DNA of 40,430 bases from CALARM01 sp964431735 (GTDB taxonomy: Bacteria; Vulcanimicrobiota; SpSt-956; JAKJGF01). The translations under genes and the position numbers were made by a program. The notes beneath the pieces were generated by a model. It saw nothing but the letters and a program-made list of their open reading frames with translations. It did no database searches and was not told the DNA's origin. The stretch spans positions 1-40,430 of the forward strand of contig CAYSLJ010000054.1 of assembly GCA_964431735.1 (NCBI GenBank). Reading direction: 5' to 3'. Positions 31,830 to 40,363 of the stretch are shown in pieces. Within the stretch, counting starts at the first letter, position 1; each line of letters starts with the position of its first letter.

Positions 31830-33182
31830 ATGAAAAAACTTATCATACTGATAGCAGTTGCACTGACGTTACTGCTTCCTGTTCTATCTGAAGAAACGAA
31901 CTGGAATACTAAAGGGCTGGAACTTTATAAAAAAGGGCAGTATAAAGAAGCGGTGGAATGTTTCAATAAGGTTCTGAATGATGATCCCAAGGCTTTCAAG
32001 GTCTGGAATAACAAAGGAAATGCTTTATATAAACTCGGGAACTATGAAAAAGCATTGCTCTGTTATGATAAGGCACTGGAAGTCAGCCAGGACTACAGTA
32101 ACGCATGGTACGGGAAAGGATGTACATTACTGCAGGTAAAAAAATATGAAGAAGCACTTGCATGTTTTAACAGGGTTTTAGCGCTGAATCCCGATGATGG
32201 CGATGCAAAAAAGAAAAAAGAAAGCATAATATCTCTCATGGAAATCAGAGATACAAAAACCATAGAAGAATGGTTTAACAGAGGAAATTATCTATATATT
32301 CAGGAGAAATATGAAGAAGCGATTGAATATTATGATAAGATCACAGAAGCAGATAAAAACCATATCGATGCATGGTATAACAGAGGATGTGCCTTAAAAT
32401 TCCTTAATCGATATGATGAGGCACTGACAAGTTTTGACAGGGTGTCGGAATTAAACCCTGATTATAACAATGTAAAAAACAAAAAAGCAGAAACATTAAC
32501 ATTCCTGAAAAAAGAAGGTTATGTTGTCCCTGAAATGGTTTTACTTCCCGCCGGCACAGTTGAATTGAATATTGACACAGACAGTCAGAATGACAATAAA
32601 TCTGTTTCTGTAGGCAGTTTTTACATATGTAAATATGAAGTGACAAATAAAGAGTTCTGCAAATATAATCAGGACAGAGAAAATCCCGATGATAATCTGC
32701 CGGCTGTGAATATAACATGGTCGGAAGCTGCCGATTACTGTAACTGGCTGAGCCAGAAAGAAAGTTTAACACCATGTTATGATAAAAAAAATCAGTCAGG
32801 TAACTATACACTTATAAATATAAAAAACAACGGTTACCGGCTTCCCACTGAAGCGGAATGGGAATATGCCTGCAGAGCGGGAACCGGTACAGATTACTAC
32901 TGGGGTAACAGCATGGATGACAGTTACTGTTGGTACTATGATAATTCCCACCTTATGCCCCACACAGTCGGAGAAAAAAAGCCAAACAGTTCAGGCCTTT
33001 ATGATATGAGCGGTAATGTATGGGAATGGTGTATATCCTATTTCCCTTCAAATGCCACATGTATAATAAAAGGAGGAGGTTTCCTTGAAAATGCCGGAAA
33101 ATGCCGCTCCGGTTACAGAGGCAACCTTCCGGTAAGTAAAAGCATTGATATAGGGTTTAGAATGGTGAGGAGTAAGGAGTGA
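31830..33182 (+). CDS. Exported TPR protein with FGE-sulfatase-type domain
   Basis: The 450-aa protein has a signal peptide (MKKLIILIAVALTLLLPVLS). Four or five TPRs follow (about residues 25-220; pattern YKEAVECFNKVLNDDPKAFKVW). The C-terminal domain (about 230-450) is of the formylglycine-generating-enzyme/SUMF1 fold: VLLPAGTVEL, YEVTNKEFCKY, PAVNITWSEAADYCNWLS, YRLPTEAEWEYACRAGT, GLYDMSGNVWEWC and IGFRMVRS. The paired active-site cysteines of true FGE are not evident, so it is more likely a binding or other member of the superfamily. CGGAG lies upstream. The last residues and TGA stop are in heptads (GTGAGGA, GTAAGGA, GTGAAAA). Confidence 0.9.
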   Translation: MKKLIILIAVALTLLLPVLSEETNWNTKGLELYKKGQYKEAVECFNKVLNDDPKAFKVWNNKGNALYKLGNYEKALLCYDKALEVSQDYSNAWYGKGCTLLQVKKYEEALACFNRVLALNPDDGDAKKKKESIISLMEIRDTKTIEEWFNRGNYLYIQEKYEEAIEYYDKITEADKNHIDAWYNRGCALKFLNRYDEALTSFDRVSELNPDYNNVKNKKAETLTFLKKEGYVVPEMVLLPAGTVELNIDTDSQNDNKSVSVGSFYICKYEVTNKEFCKYNQDRENPDDNLPAVNITWSEAADYCNWLSQKESLTPCYDKKNQSGNYTLINIKNNGYRLPTEAEWEYACRAGTGTDYYWGNSMDDSYCWYYDNSHLMPHTVGEKKPNSSGLYDMSGNVWEWCISYFPSNATCIIKGGGFLENAGKCRSGYRGNLPVSKSIDIGFRMVRSKE

Positions 33183-33192
33183 AAAGTGAAAA
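33165..33192. repeat. Four-unit heptad array overlapping the TPR-FGE stop codon
   Basis: GTGAGGA, GTAAGGA, GTGAAAA and GTGAAAA. The first two encode the last residues of the protein and the third holds the stop TGA (33180-33182). Confidence 0.7.
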
Positions 33193-33283
33193 GTCAGAAA
33201 ACCTTATCTAATCTGGTTTACAACATATTAAAATATTAATTGCCTATGCTCAGGTCAGTAATTACCGCAACAAATAAAACTGT

Positions 33284-33459
33284 TGTCATTCCCGCGTACG
33301 CGCATGCCCGTCAACTTAAGAATTATTTATTACTTCTTACCATTTTAATGCCTTGTAGTTATTATGGGTAAATACCACATAGTAACTGTTGTCATCTCCG
33401 CGAAAGCGGAGATCCATAGTATTTTGTGTTGACGCCTATGCGCGTATGCGGGAATGACA
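33284..33459. repeat. Element with 32-bp inverted ends and an internal hairpin
   Basis: The left end 33284-33315 (TGTCATTCCCGCGTACGCGC...) matches the inverse of 33428-33459 at 28 of 32 positions. Inside is a perfect hairpin TCTCCGC-GAAA-GCGGAGA (33395-33412). The TGTCATTCCCGCG start is like REP-type repeats seen in many bacterial genomes. The gene-free stretch 33183-33489 consists of this element, heptads at each end and AT-rich sequence. Confidence 0.75.
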
Positions 33460-33486
33460 GATTAGAAATTTTGGTCACTATTCCAC

Positions 33487-33502
33487 CTGTTACACGTCAC
33501 GA
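33487..33502. repeat. Heptads overlapping the stop codon of the PD-(D/E)XK gene
   Basis: CTGTTAC and ACGTCAC then GA; on the minus strand GTGACGT and GTAACAG. The second contains the gene's TAA stop (33492-33490) and the first encodes part of the final R-D-V. Confidence 0.6.
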
Positions 33503-34317
33503 GAATTAAATAATTCCTGATTTAAAATATCCATAGTATCTTCTTTTATACCCATAGCATAAATTTTATTTTTTGATAGTTTCTTAAGAACATTTTCAGG
33601 TATATGGAAAGATGCAAATATTGGAATTAATTTTTTTTCTGCATATTCCGGGAAGTATTTAAAAAATTCCCCACCTTTAATTAAATCAATAAATTCTTTA
33701 GCTTCTTCCGATTTTGGATTGGATTTTGCTTCTACAAGGATTATTTTATCAGTATAAATAGCTATGACGTCAAATTCTCTCTGTTCTGATTTATCAACAG
33801 GATTATATTTTTTAATTCTTGTAAAAATATCACCTGTTTTCAAATTAAAGTATTTTTCTGCAATAAATTCTATATTGGGAATAACAATATCTTCAACCAG
33901 AGTGCCCATTTTTTTAGCCATTCTCTCCCACTGATTATTTATTTCTTTCTTCATTTCTTTAGTATCTCTTCTTAATTCTTCTTTAAACTCTTTCACTTCC
34001 TGGCTTAAACTATCTGTAGTAGACTGAACATGAAGTTTAAATTCGTCCATACTGGCTTGACTATGACGTTTAAACTCTTTCATTTCCTGGCTTAAACTAT
34101 CTGTAGTAAATTGAACATGAAGTTTAAATTCGTCCATACTGGTTTGATTATGACGTTTAAACTCATTCATTCCCTGGCCTAATTCCTGTATAAGGCTACT
34201 CAAATTATTTAAGTTTATTTGAGTAGTAACCTGCATATAAGCCAGTTTCATTAAAGCTCCTTCAAGGGTGCTTACTCTTTCCTCTATTTCCGGCATAGTC
34301 TGACACCTGCCTTCCAT
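33490..34317 (-). CDS. Coiled-coil protein with PD-(D/E)XK nuclease-like domain
   Basis: The 275-aa protein has a long N-terminal coiled coil (about residues 10-145) containing two nearly identical 29-residue repeats (EFKRH-x-Q, SMDEFKLHVQ, TTDSLSQE). The C-terminal domain has the PD-(D/E)XK pattern: REFDVIAIYTDKIILVEAKSN gives the Asp and the ExK, and an upstream Glu in VEDIVIPNIEFIAE may complete the site. This layout matches the DUF3782/PDDEXK proteins common in cyanobacteria and candidate phyla, whose function is unknown. Two ATGs are possible: 34317 (AAAAGGT upstream) or the one seven codons later (AGGTG upstream). The gene stands alone between the REP element and the large TPR gene. Confidence 0.82.
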   Translation of the reverse strand: MEGRCQTMPEIEERVSTLEGALMKLAYMQVTTQINLNNLSSLIQELGQGMNEFKRHNQTSMDEFKLHVQFTTDSLSQEMKEFKRHSQASMDEFKLHVQSTTDSLSQEVKEFKEELRRDTKEMKKEINNQWERMAKKMGTLVEDIVIPNIEFIAEKYFNLKTGDIFTRIKKYNPVDKSEQREFDVIAIYTDKIILVEAKSNPKSEEAKEFIDLIKGGEFFKYFPEYAEKKLIPIFASFHIPENVLKKLSKNKIYAMGIKEDTMDILNQELFNSRDV

Positions 34318-34388
34318 GTTTTACCTTTTACTGTCTCTTAATAGTATATCATAAATAGTACAGGTCAATCAATTTTTTTACAGGCCCT

Positions 34389-37300
34389 TCATTCCCCGGG
34401 TGCCTTATTCGTATGCTTTATTGCTTCTTCCCTGCTCTTTTTTGCCTGGCTGTCATCGGGTGTAAGAGAGAGTATTTTATCATAACATGCTACAGCTTCT
34501 TCGTATTTGCCGGTCTTTTCTAAAACTTTTCCTTTATTGAGCAATGCATCCGTATTTGACGGATCAATCGCCAGAACTCTATCGTATGACAAAAGGGCAT
34601 CTTCGTTTTTTCCAAGGTTGTCCAGAATAATTCCCCTGTTAAACCAGACATCTCCGTTCTTGGGGTTAATATCTAAAATTTTATTGTAACACTGAAGGGC
34701 ATCTTCGTTTTTTCCCAGGTTTACCAGGGTAGTTCCCTTTTTAAAGAGAGTCTTTATACTGGAAGGATCTATTTCCAGAACCTTATCATAACACAGAAGA
34801 GCTTCTTCATGTTTTCTCAGGTTTCCCAGTGAAAGACCTTTATTGAAAAGCACTTCTTGATTTTTCGGATCTTTTTCCAGAACCCTGTCATAACACTTGA
34901 TTGCTTCTTCATATTTGCCTTCTTTATTCAAAGAAATACCTTTAGTAAATAAATCTTCTGCCGGCGAAGGCGACCGGGAGGGTTTATCGGGAGTTTGAGT
35001 GGCTTTTGCCACTTCCTTCTGTTTTTTCATTTCCTTCAGAGCCGTCTCCTTATTTGCCAGAGCATCTTTATTTTCAGGCTCCACTTTTAAAACCCTGTCA
35101 AATGCAGAGATAGATTCTTCATATTTACCTGTTTTCAGAAGAGCCAGTCCTCTGTAGTAGCACGCTGACAGGTCGTCGGGTTTGAGTTCCAGAACCCTGT
35201 CATAAGCCGTAATGGCATCGGCATATTTTTCGCTTTTTATTAAAACCAGTCCTTTACTGTTCCAGAGGTCAGGGTTATTTTTATCAAGCCCTGTGGCTTT
35301 ATTGTAACAGTAAAGAGCTTCATCATTTCTGCCCAGGTCCCTTAAAACACCGGCTTTTTTGGTCCATCCGATTTTAGACAACGGCCTTAATTCCAGAAAT
35401 CTGTCATAAGATCTGAGAGCTTCTTTATATTTCTCCTGAAGGCTTAACATGAGAGCTCTGTCGAACCAGAGAGACGGATTATTTCTGTCAAGTTCTATGG
35501 CTTTATCGTAAGCTTTAAGAGCTTCTTCATATCTGCCGAGCTGTTTTAGAAGAGAGGCTTTAGCGGATGCTGCTTCTTTAGAAAGAGGATTTCCTTCCAG
35601 GGCTTTATTATAAGATTTAAGCGCATCTTCATATTTTTTCCTGTCATATAAAATATTACCCCTGCCGAGCCAGGCGGAAGAATCGGACGGAGCTAACTGT
35701 ATTACTTTATCATAACATGACATTGCTTCATCATATTTTTTCTCTATAAAATAAACATCTCCCCTGCCGCGCCATCCTTCCCTGCAGAGAGGATCCATAT
35801 CAACTGCTTTACCGTAGCAAAAAAGGGCATCATCATATTTTTTCATGGCAGAAAAAACATCACCCTGTCCTGTGAGAGCTTCCGTACTGTTCGGGTCATA
35901 TTCCACTGCTTTACTGTAAGAGGCAAGAGCTTCTTTATATTTCTTCCTGTCATAAAGAATTCTCCCTCTGTTCATCCAGGCAGCGCCATCTTTTCCGTTA
36001 CATTCCACTGCTCTGTCGAAACAGGTAAAGGAATCATCATATTTCTTCTGATTATATAAAAGAATTCCTTTACCCAGCCATGCTTCACTGTTACGGGGAT
36101 TTAATTCCAGTGCTATATTAAAGCTTCTGAAGGAATCATTATATTTCTTATCGAGGAATAAAATATTACCTTTCCTTACCCATGCCGTATCACGGCCGGA
36201 ATCCATATCCAGAACTTTATTGTAACACTTGAGAGCTTCTTTATAGTACTTCTTTTTATATAAAACATCGCCTTTACCGTTCCATGAAGCGGTATTTTTC
36301 GGATTAATTTTTATTGCATTATCATAACACAGAAGAGCTTCATCATAATTTTCCTGTTTATATAAAACATTTCCTTTACCGGCACATGCTTCTCCCTTTT
36401 CATCTGGTTCAATATCCAGAACCTTATCGTAACAGAGAAGAGCTTCATCATATTTTTCCTGTTTATATAAAATATTTCCCTTATCAAGCCATGCATCTGT
36501 ATAATAAGGGTTAAGTTCTATTGCTTTATCATAGGATAAAAGAGCGTCGCCAGTTCTGTTCAAATTTGCCAGAGTACCCCCTCTGTTATACCAGCCGTAG
36601 ACATCATTTTTATCTATTTCCACCGATTTATCCCAGCAGGCAAGAGCTTCACCGTATTTTTTCCCGTGGTTCAGGGCCAGTGCTTTACTGTGCCATGCCA
36701 TCAGGTCATTTCCGTCAATTTCTATTACTTTATCATAACATTTAATTGCTTCTCCGTATTTATTCAATTTTTCCATAGCCCAGCCTCTGCTTTTCCAGGT
36801 ATCTTTATCCTTCGGGTCAAGTTCAAGACCTTTATCCCAGCAGGCAAGAGCTTCACTGTATTTTTTCAGTATTACAAGAATAAGACCTTTACTGTACCAG
36901 GCTTTAACATCTTTCGGGTCAATCTCTATGGCTTTATCGGCACATTTCATAGCTTCCTTAACCTTTCCCTGAAAAGCAAGTGCCCGGCCTTTCTGATACC
37001 ATGACTTAATATCCTTCGGATTAATCTCTATTGCTCTGTCATAACATATAATAGAATTCTCATAATCTCCCAGATTGTTCAGAGCCTGTCCCCTGCCGTA
37101 CCATGAATCAAGATCATCGGGTTTAATCTCAAGGGCTCTATCATAGCATCTGACAGCTTCCTTGTAATTCCCGAGTTTATCAGATGCCTCTGCCTTACAG
37201 TACCATGCATCAAAGTTTCTGTAATTAATGCCAATAGCTTTATCACATGATTTTATTGCTTCTTCATAATTACCGAGACATTTCAGAGCCTCTCCCCTGC

Positions 37301-37826
37301 CGTACCAGGCAGATCCTGCCAGAGGGTCATATTCAACAGTTTTATCGTAACATGTAATGGCTTCATAATACTTCCCGTTATGCCTGAGTGCTTCACCTTT
37401 ACCGTACCATATCCGACCGTCTTCAGGTTTTAATTCCAGTGCTCTGTCGTAACAGGCAACAGCTTCTTCATATCTATCCAGGCCGCAGAGACTTTCACCT
37501 TTATCAAACCAGACTTCTCCGTCTTTGGAGTTAATCTCCAGAGCCCTGTCGTACAGTTCGAGAGCTTCTTTATATTTACCCTTTATATATAATTCATCTG
37601 CCTGTTTGTGGAATTTTGCAGCTTCATTGCAGGAAGAATTAAGGAGTAAAATAAGGAGTAAAAGACTTAACAGGAAGATAATTGTGAGTCGTGACGCGTG
37701 ACGGATGAGTCGTGACGCGTGACGGATGAGTCGTGACGCGTAACGCGTGACGCGTGACGCGTAATGCGTGATGCGTGATGTATTACGCGTGACAGGTAAT
37801 ACGGAACTGTTATCATGTAAGCTCAA
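34389..37826 (-). CDS. Giant TPR protein, exported or lipoprotein-like
   Basis: The protein has about 1145 aa and consists of about 30 tetratricopeptide repeats (pattern AWYGKGEALKxLGxYEEAIxCYDKALEIxP). A short Pro/Ser-rich break (DKPSRSPSPAED) precedes the last six repeats. It begins with a basic stretch followed by a strongly hydrophobic segment (FLLSLLLLILLLNSSCNEA) with a Cys suggestive of a lipoprotein. The basic stretch is translated from 17 heptad units (YASRLIRHASRL type). I prefer the TTG at 37824-37826, with GGAGG exactly 8 nt upstream; a GTG at 37859 in the same frame lies itself in a heptad. No ATG is available in frame after the array. A protein-interaction scaffold is the likely role. 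Confidence 0.85.
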   Translation of the reverse strand: MSLHDNSSVLPVTRNTSRITHYASRVTRYASRLIRHASRLIRHASRLTIIFLLSLLLLILLLNSSCNEAAKFHKQADELYIKGKYKEALELYDRALEINSKDGEVWFDKGESLCGLDRYEEAVACYDRALELKPEDGRIWYGKGEALRHNGKYYEAITCYDKTVEYDPLAGSAWYGRGEALKCLGNYEEAIKSCDKAIGINYRNFDAWYCKAEASDKLGNYKEAVRCYDRALEIKPDDLDSWYGRGQALNNLGDYENSIICYDRAIEINPKDIKSWYQKGRALAFQGKVKEAMKCADKAIEIDPKDVKAWYSKGLILVILKKYSEALACWDKGLELDPKDKDTWKSRGWAMEKLNKYGEAIKCYDKVIEIDGNDLMAWHSKALALNHGKKYGEALACWDKSVEIDKNDVYGWYNRGGTLANLNRTGDALLSYDKAIELNPYYTDAWLDKGNILYKQEKYDEALLCYDKVLDIEPDEKGEACAGKGNVLYKQENYDEALLCYDNAIKINPKNTASWNGKGDVLYKKKYYKEALKCYNKVLDMDSGRDTAWVRKGNILFLDKKYNDSFRSFNIALELNPRNSEAWLGKGILLYNQKKYDDSFTCFDRAVECNGKDGAAWMNRGRILYDRKKYKEALASYSKAVEYDPNSTEALTGQGDVFSAMKKYDDALFCYGKAVDMDPLCREGWRGRGDVYFIEKKYDEAMSCYDKVIQLAPSDSSAWLGRGNILYDRKKYEDALKSYNKALEGNPLSKEAASAKASLLKQLGRYEEALKAYDKAIELDRNNPSLWFDRALMLSLQEKYKEALRSYDRFLELRPLSKIGWTKKAGVLRDLGRNDEALYCYNKATGLDKNNPDLWNSKGLVLIKSEKYADAITAYDRVLELKPDDLSACYYRGLALLKTGKYEESISAFDRVLKVEPENKDALANKETALKEMKKQKEVAKATQTPDKPSRSPSPAEDLFTKGISLNKEGKYEEAIKCYDRVLEKDPKNQEVLFNKGLSLGNLRKHEEALLCYDKVLEIDPSSIKTLFKKGTTLVNLGKNEDALQCYNKILDINPKNGDVWFNRGIILDNLGKNEDALLSYDRVLAIDPSNTDALLNKGKVLEKTGKYEEAVACYDKILSLTPDDSQAKKSREEAIKHTNKAPGE
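37684..37802. repeat. Seventeen heptads in unbroken phase, inside the TPR gene's 5' end
   Basis: GTGAGTC, GTGACGC, GTGACGG, ATGAGTC and so on; 17 units (119 bp) without a phase break. The first part has a 21-bp higher-order period (ATGAGTC-GTGACGC-GTGACGG), and the rest is made of GTGACGC, GTAACGC, GTAATGC and GTGATGC. It is the longest array in the window and lies between the start codon and the signal segment of the large TPR gene. Confidence 0.9.
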
Positions 37827-37845
37827 AATCTCTGCCTCCAGTCGC

Positions 37846-37873
37846 TTTTCACTTTTCACTTTTCACTTTTCAC
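37846..37873. repeat. Four TTTTCAC heptads
   Basis: Four TTTTCAC units in exact phase (37846-37873), inverse of GTGAAAA. They lie in the divergent spacer and include the alternative GTG start of the TPR gene. Confidence 0.75.
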
Positions 37874-37915
37874 TAAAATAATATACAATACTTAAAAGTA
37901 AATAGTCAACTTATA

Positions 37916-37944
37916 TTGACAAAAATATACTAGTTTTATATAAT
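37916..37944 (+). promoter_or_regulatory. Consensus promoter of the Wzz/BY-kinase gene
   Basis: TTGACA (37916-37921) and TATAAT (37939-37944) are 17 bp apart, a full consensus sigma-70-type promoter. The leader to the ATG at 38039 is about 88 nt and ends with GGGAGG. Confidence 0.8.
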
Positions 37945-38038
37945 GTTATGATCAACGCAAGTTTAAACTAATTTACCATATAAAACAAAAAACCTCGTGT
38001 GACATGTGAAGAGCCTGCGAATATACGGGAGGTAAAAA

Positions 38039-40363
38039 ATGAATATCGAACCTTACAAAAATGCACCTTCTCAGCCTCAGAGTAATCCTACGCCGATAGA
38101 AACTTATAAACCATCACCTATAATGCCCTATAAGACAGAAGAGAAAAAAGATGAAGATGAAATTGACTGGAAAAAAATACTCGGTTATTTAAATATAATA
38201 AGAAGAAGAAAATTTGTAATACTTCAGTGTCTGAGTATTGTACTTCTTCTGGGATTTGTAGTTACAAAAATGACCACTCCTCTTTACAGGGCAACAAGTA
38301 AAGTGATAGTACTTCCCAGGCCTATTTCTGTTCAGAGACAGGGACAGGAAGAAACTACCGTATTTGTTCCTTCCATTTCAATCGAGGCACAGATTCAGAT
38401 GATGGGCTCTTCTGCAGAGGTGGGAGAAAATATTTCCAAAAACCTGAAAGAAAAAAACAAAGTGAATCTATCGCCGGGAGCTATAATGGGCAGCCTTTCC
38501 TTCAGTAAAATAAAAGATACGGAAATGATAGAAGTAAGTTCTGTAAATAAAGATCCCGAACTTGCCCGCCTCATAGCCAATTACGGCGCAGATCAGTTCA
38601 GAGAAAAAAACAAACAGTTCGATTCCATTAAATTAAAACAGAGCAAAGATATGGTAGACCAGCAGTTAGCTCTTGTGGAAAAAGATCTGAAAGAAGCAGA
38701 AGAAAAATTTAAAGCTTTTCAGAAAAAAGAAAACATGATTGATATAGATACTGAAGTAGAAGCAAAGGTCAAGAAAGTAATTGAACTGGAATCCTCAAAA
38801 GCGCAGGCTCAGGTGGAAAAAGATGTGGCACAGGCGAAACTGAATGAAGCCCGTTCCGGTCTTCAGGGAGGAATGGGGATAGATGAAAAAGACCCCGTAG
38901 TAACAACCCTTGAAGGACAGCTTGCCGGTCTGGAAATAGAACTGGCAGGACTCAAAGAAAAATGGACCGATGATTACCCTGAAGTTCTTAATACAAAAGC
39001 AAAAATTGAAGAGACAAAAAAGAAACTCAGAGAAGCAATGAACTCACAGAACACGTCACAGAAAAACCAGATGCTTATCAATAATTCGGTGGAATATACA
39101 GGAGCAGATGCAAAAACTTCAGGCCTTGCTGCCATATATGAAAAAGAAAGCGAAAATTTAAAGAAATTTCCCGAAAAAATCGTAGAAATGAAGAGAATGA
39201 AAAGAGAACTGGATATACTGGAAAGTAAATACAAACAACTGCTTCAGAAATCACAGCAGGCAAAAATCATGGAAGCGGACCGTCAGGGGAATGTAGAGGT
39301 AGCAGCTTATTCTCTTACCCCTTCAACTCCCTTCAAACCTGATATGAAGAAAAATCTTCAGATAGCTCTTCTCCTGGGTCTGCTGCTGGGTATAGGCGTG
39401 GCAATCCTGCTGGATCAATTGAATATTCCTCTTACAAATGAAGAAGATGTAGCAAAAAATCTGAATCTTTCCGTCATCGAAGTAATACCGAGAATAAAAT
39501 TCTCAAAGAAAGTTCAGGCACCTTCACTTATAAATGTAGACGAACATGAAAGGAAATATGTCTTCTTTCTGGAAGCGTTCCGTACTCTCAGAACTGTTCT
39601 GAATTTCTCAATGAAAGACGATATTGCAATACTGGGAAGGAATGTTAAAACCATTCTCGTAACAAGCTCTGTGCCGGGAGAAGGTAAATCTACGATAGCA
39701 AGTAATCTTGCCATATCTTACGCACAGATGGGCAGGAAAGTAATCCTTGTAGAAGCAGATCTCCTGAGACCGACAATCTACAAAGCATTTAATATTGAAA
39801 TAAAAAATAACGGCAGAGGCGTAACAGATTTACTGACATCCAAAGAGCTGAATTTAAAGCAGCTTTTACATGACACAACTATTCCGAATCTGAAAATCCT
39901 TACAGCAGGGAAAAACATAAAATTCACATCAGAACTGTTTGAATCTGACAGGATGAAAAATTTTATACATGAACTGACAGAAGATAAAAATGTAGACATG
40001 GTCATATTCGACTCCTCTCCGTGCCAGGCAGTAAGTGACGGCATAATACTCTCTTCCATGGTAGACAAGGTATTGCTTGTAGTATCTACAGGCATGAACG
40101 CAAGAACAGTACAGCAGTCTATAAAAATGCTGAACAGCGCCCAGGCAGATATTATAGGTGTGGTGCTCAATAAAATGGATACAAGCAGAGGAACCTATTA
40201 TTCCTATAAATATAAATACGGCTACTATTACTCAAGAGATAAGAAAACATCGGAACCGAAACTGGACGCAGCATCCAGCCTGGATGAAATACTCGAAGGC
40301 TCCGATGATTCCGTTCCGAAACTGGAAAAGAAAGAGAAAGAGTTTACTTTTAAGAGTGAGTAG
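38039..40363 (+). CDS. Polysaccharide co-polymerase fused to tyrosine kinase (Wzz-BY-kinase)
   Basis: The 774-aa protein has a Wzz domain between two membrane helices (about residues 60-78 and 440-458) with a long coiled coil (about 200-400) in the periplasm. The cytoplasmic C-terminal part is a bacterial tyrosine kinase: Walker A SSVPGEGKST (about 542-551), Walker A' VILVEADLLRP and Walker B MVIFDSSP. A tyrosine cluster GTYYSYKYKYGYYYS (about 718-732) is the likely autophosphorylation tail. Such proteins set chain length in Wzy-dependent polysaccharide export and are controlled by cyclic phosphorylation. The glycosylphosphotransferase at 27-29 kb could start the chain. No phosphatase or polymerase is in the window. 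The stop TAG is in a heptad array. Confidence 0.94.
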   Translation: MNIEPYKNAPSQPQSNPTPIETYKPSPIMPYKTEEKKDEDEIDWKKILGYLNIIRRRKFVILQCLSIVLLLGFVVTKMTTPLYRATSKVIVLPRPISVQRQGQEETTVFVPSISIEAQIQMMGSSAEVGENISKNLKEKNKVNLSPGAIMGSLSFSKIKDTEMIEVSSVNKDPELARLIANYGADQFREKNKQFDSIKLKQSKDMVDQQLALVEKDLKEAEEKFKAFQKKENMIDIDTEVEAKVKKVIELESSKAQAQVEKDVAQAKLNEARSGLQGGMGIDEKDPVVTTLEGQLAGLEIELAGLKEKWTDDYPEVLNTKAKIEETKKKLREAMNSQNTSQKNQMLINNSVEYTGADAKTSGLAAIYEKESENLKKFPEKIVEMKRMKRELDILESKYKQLLQKSQQAKIMEADRQGNVEVAAYSLTPSTPFKPDMKKNLQIALLLGLLLGIGVAILLDQLNIPLTNEEDVAKNLNLSVIEVIPRIKFSKKVQAPSLINVDEHERKYVFFLEAFRTLRTVLNFSMKDDIAILGRNVKTILVTSSVPGEGKSTIASNLAISYAQMGRKVILVEADLLRPTIYKAFNIEIKNNGRGVTDLLTSKELNLKQLLHDTTIPNLKILTAGKNIKFTSELFESDRMKNFIHELTEDKNVDMVIFDSSPCQAVSDGIILSSMVDKVLLVVSTGMNARTVQQSIKMLNSAQADIIGVVLNKMDTSRGTYYSYKYKYGYYYSRDKKTSEPKLDAASSLDEILEGSDDSVPKLEKKEKEFTFKSE

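Noticed and set aside
12031..33264. Shared 13-nt word TGACCTGAGCATA at 12040 and, inverted, near 33245
   Set aside because: The flanks do not align convincingly, so it is too short to call a repeat family.
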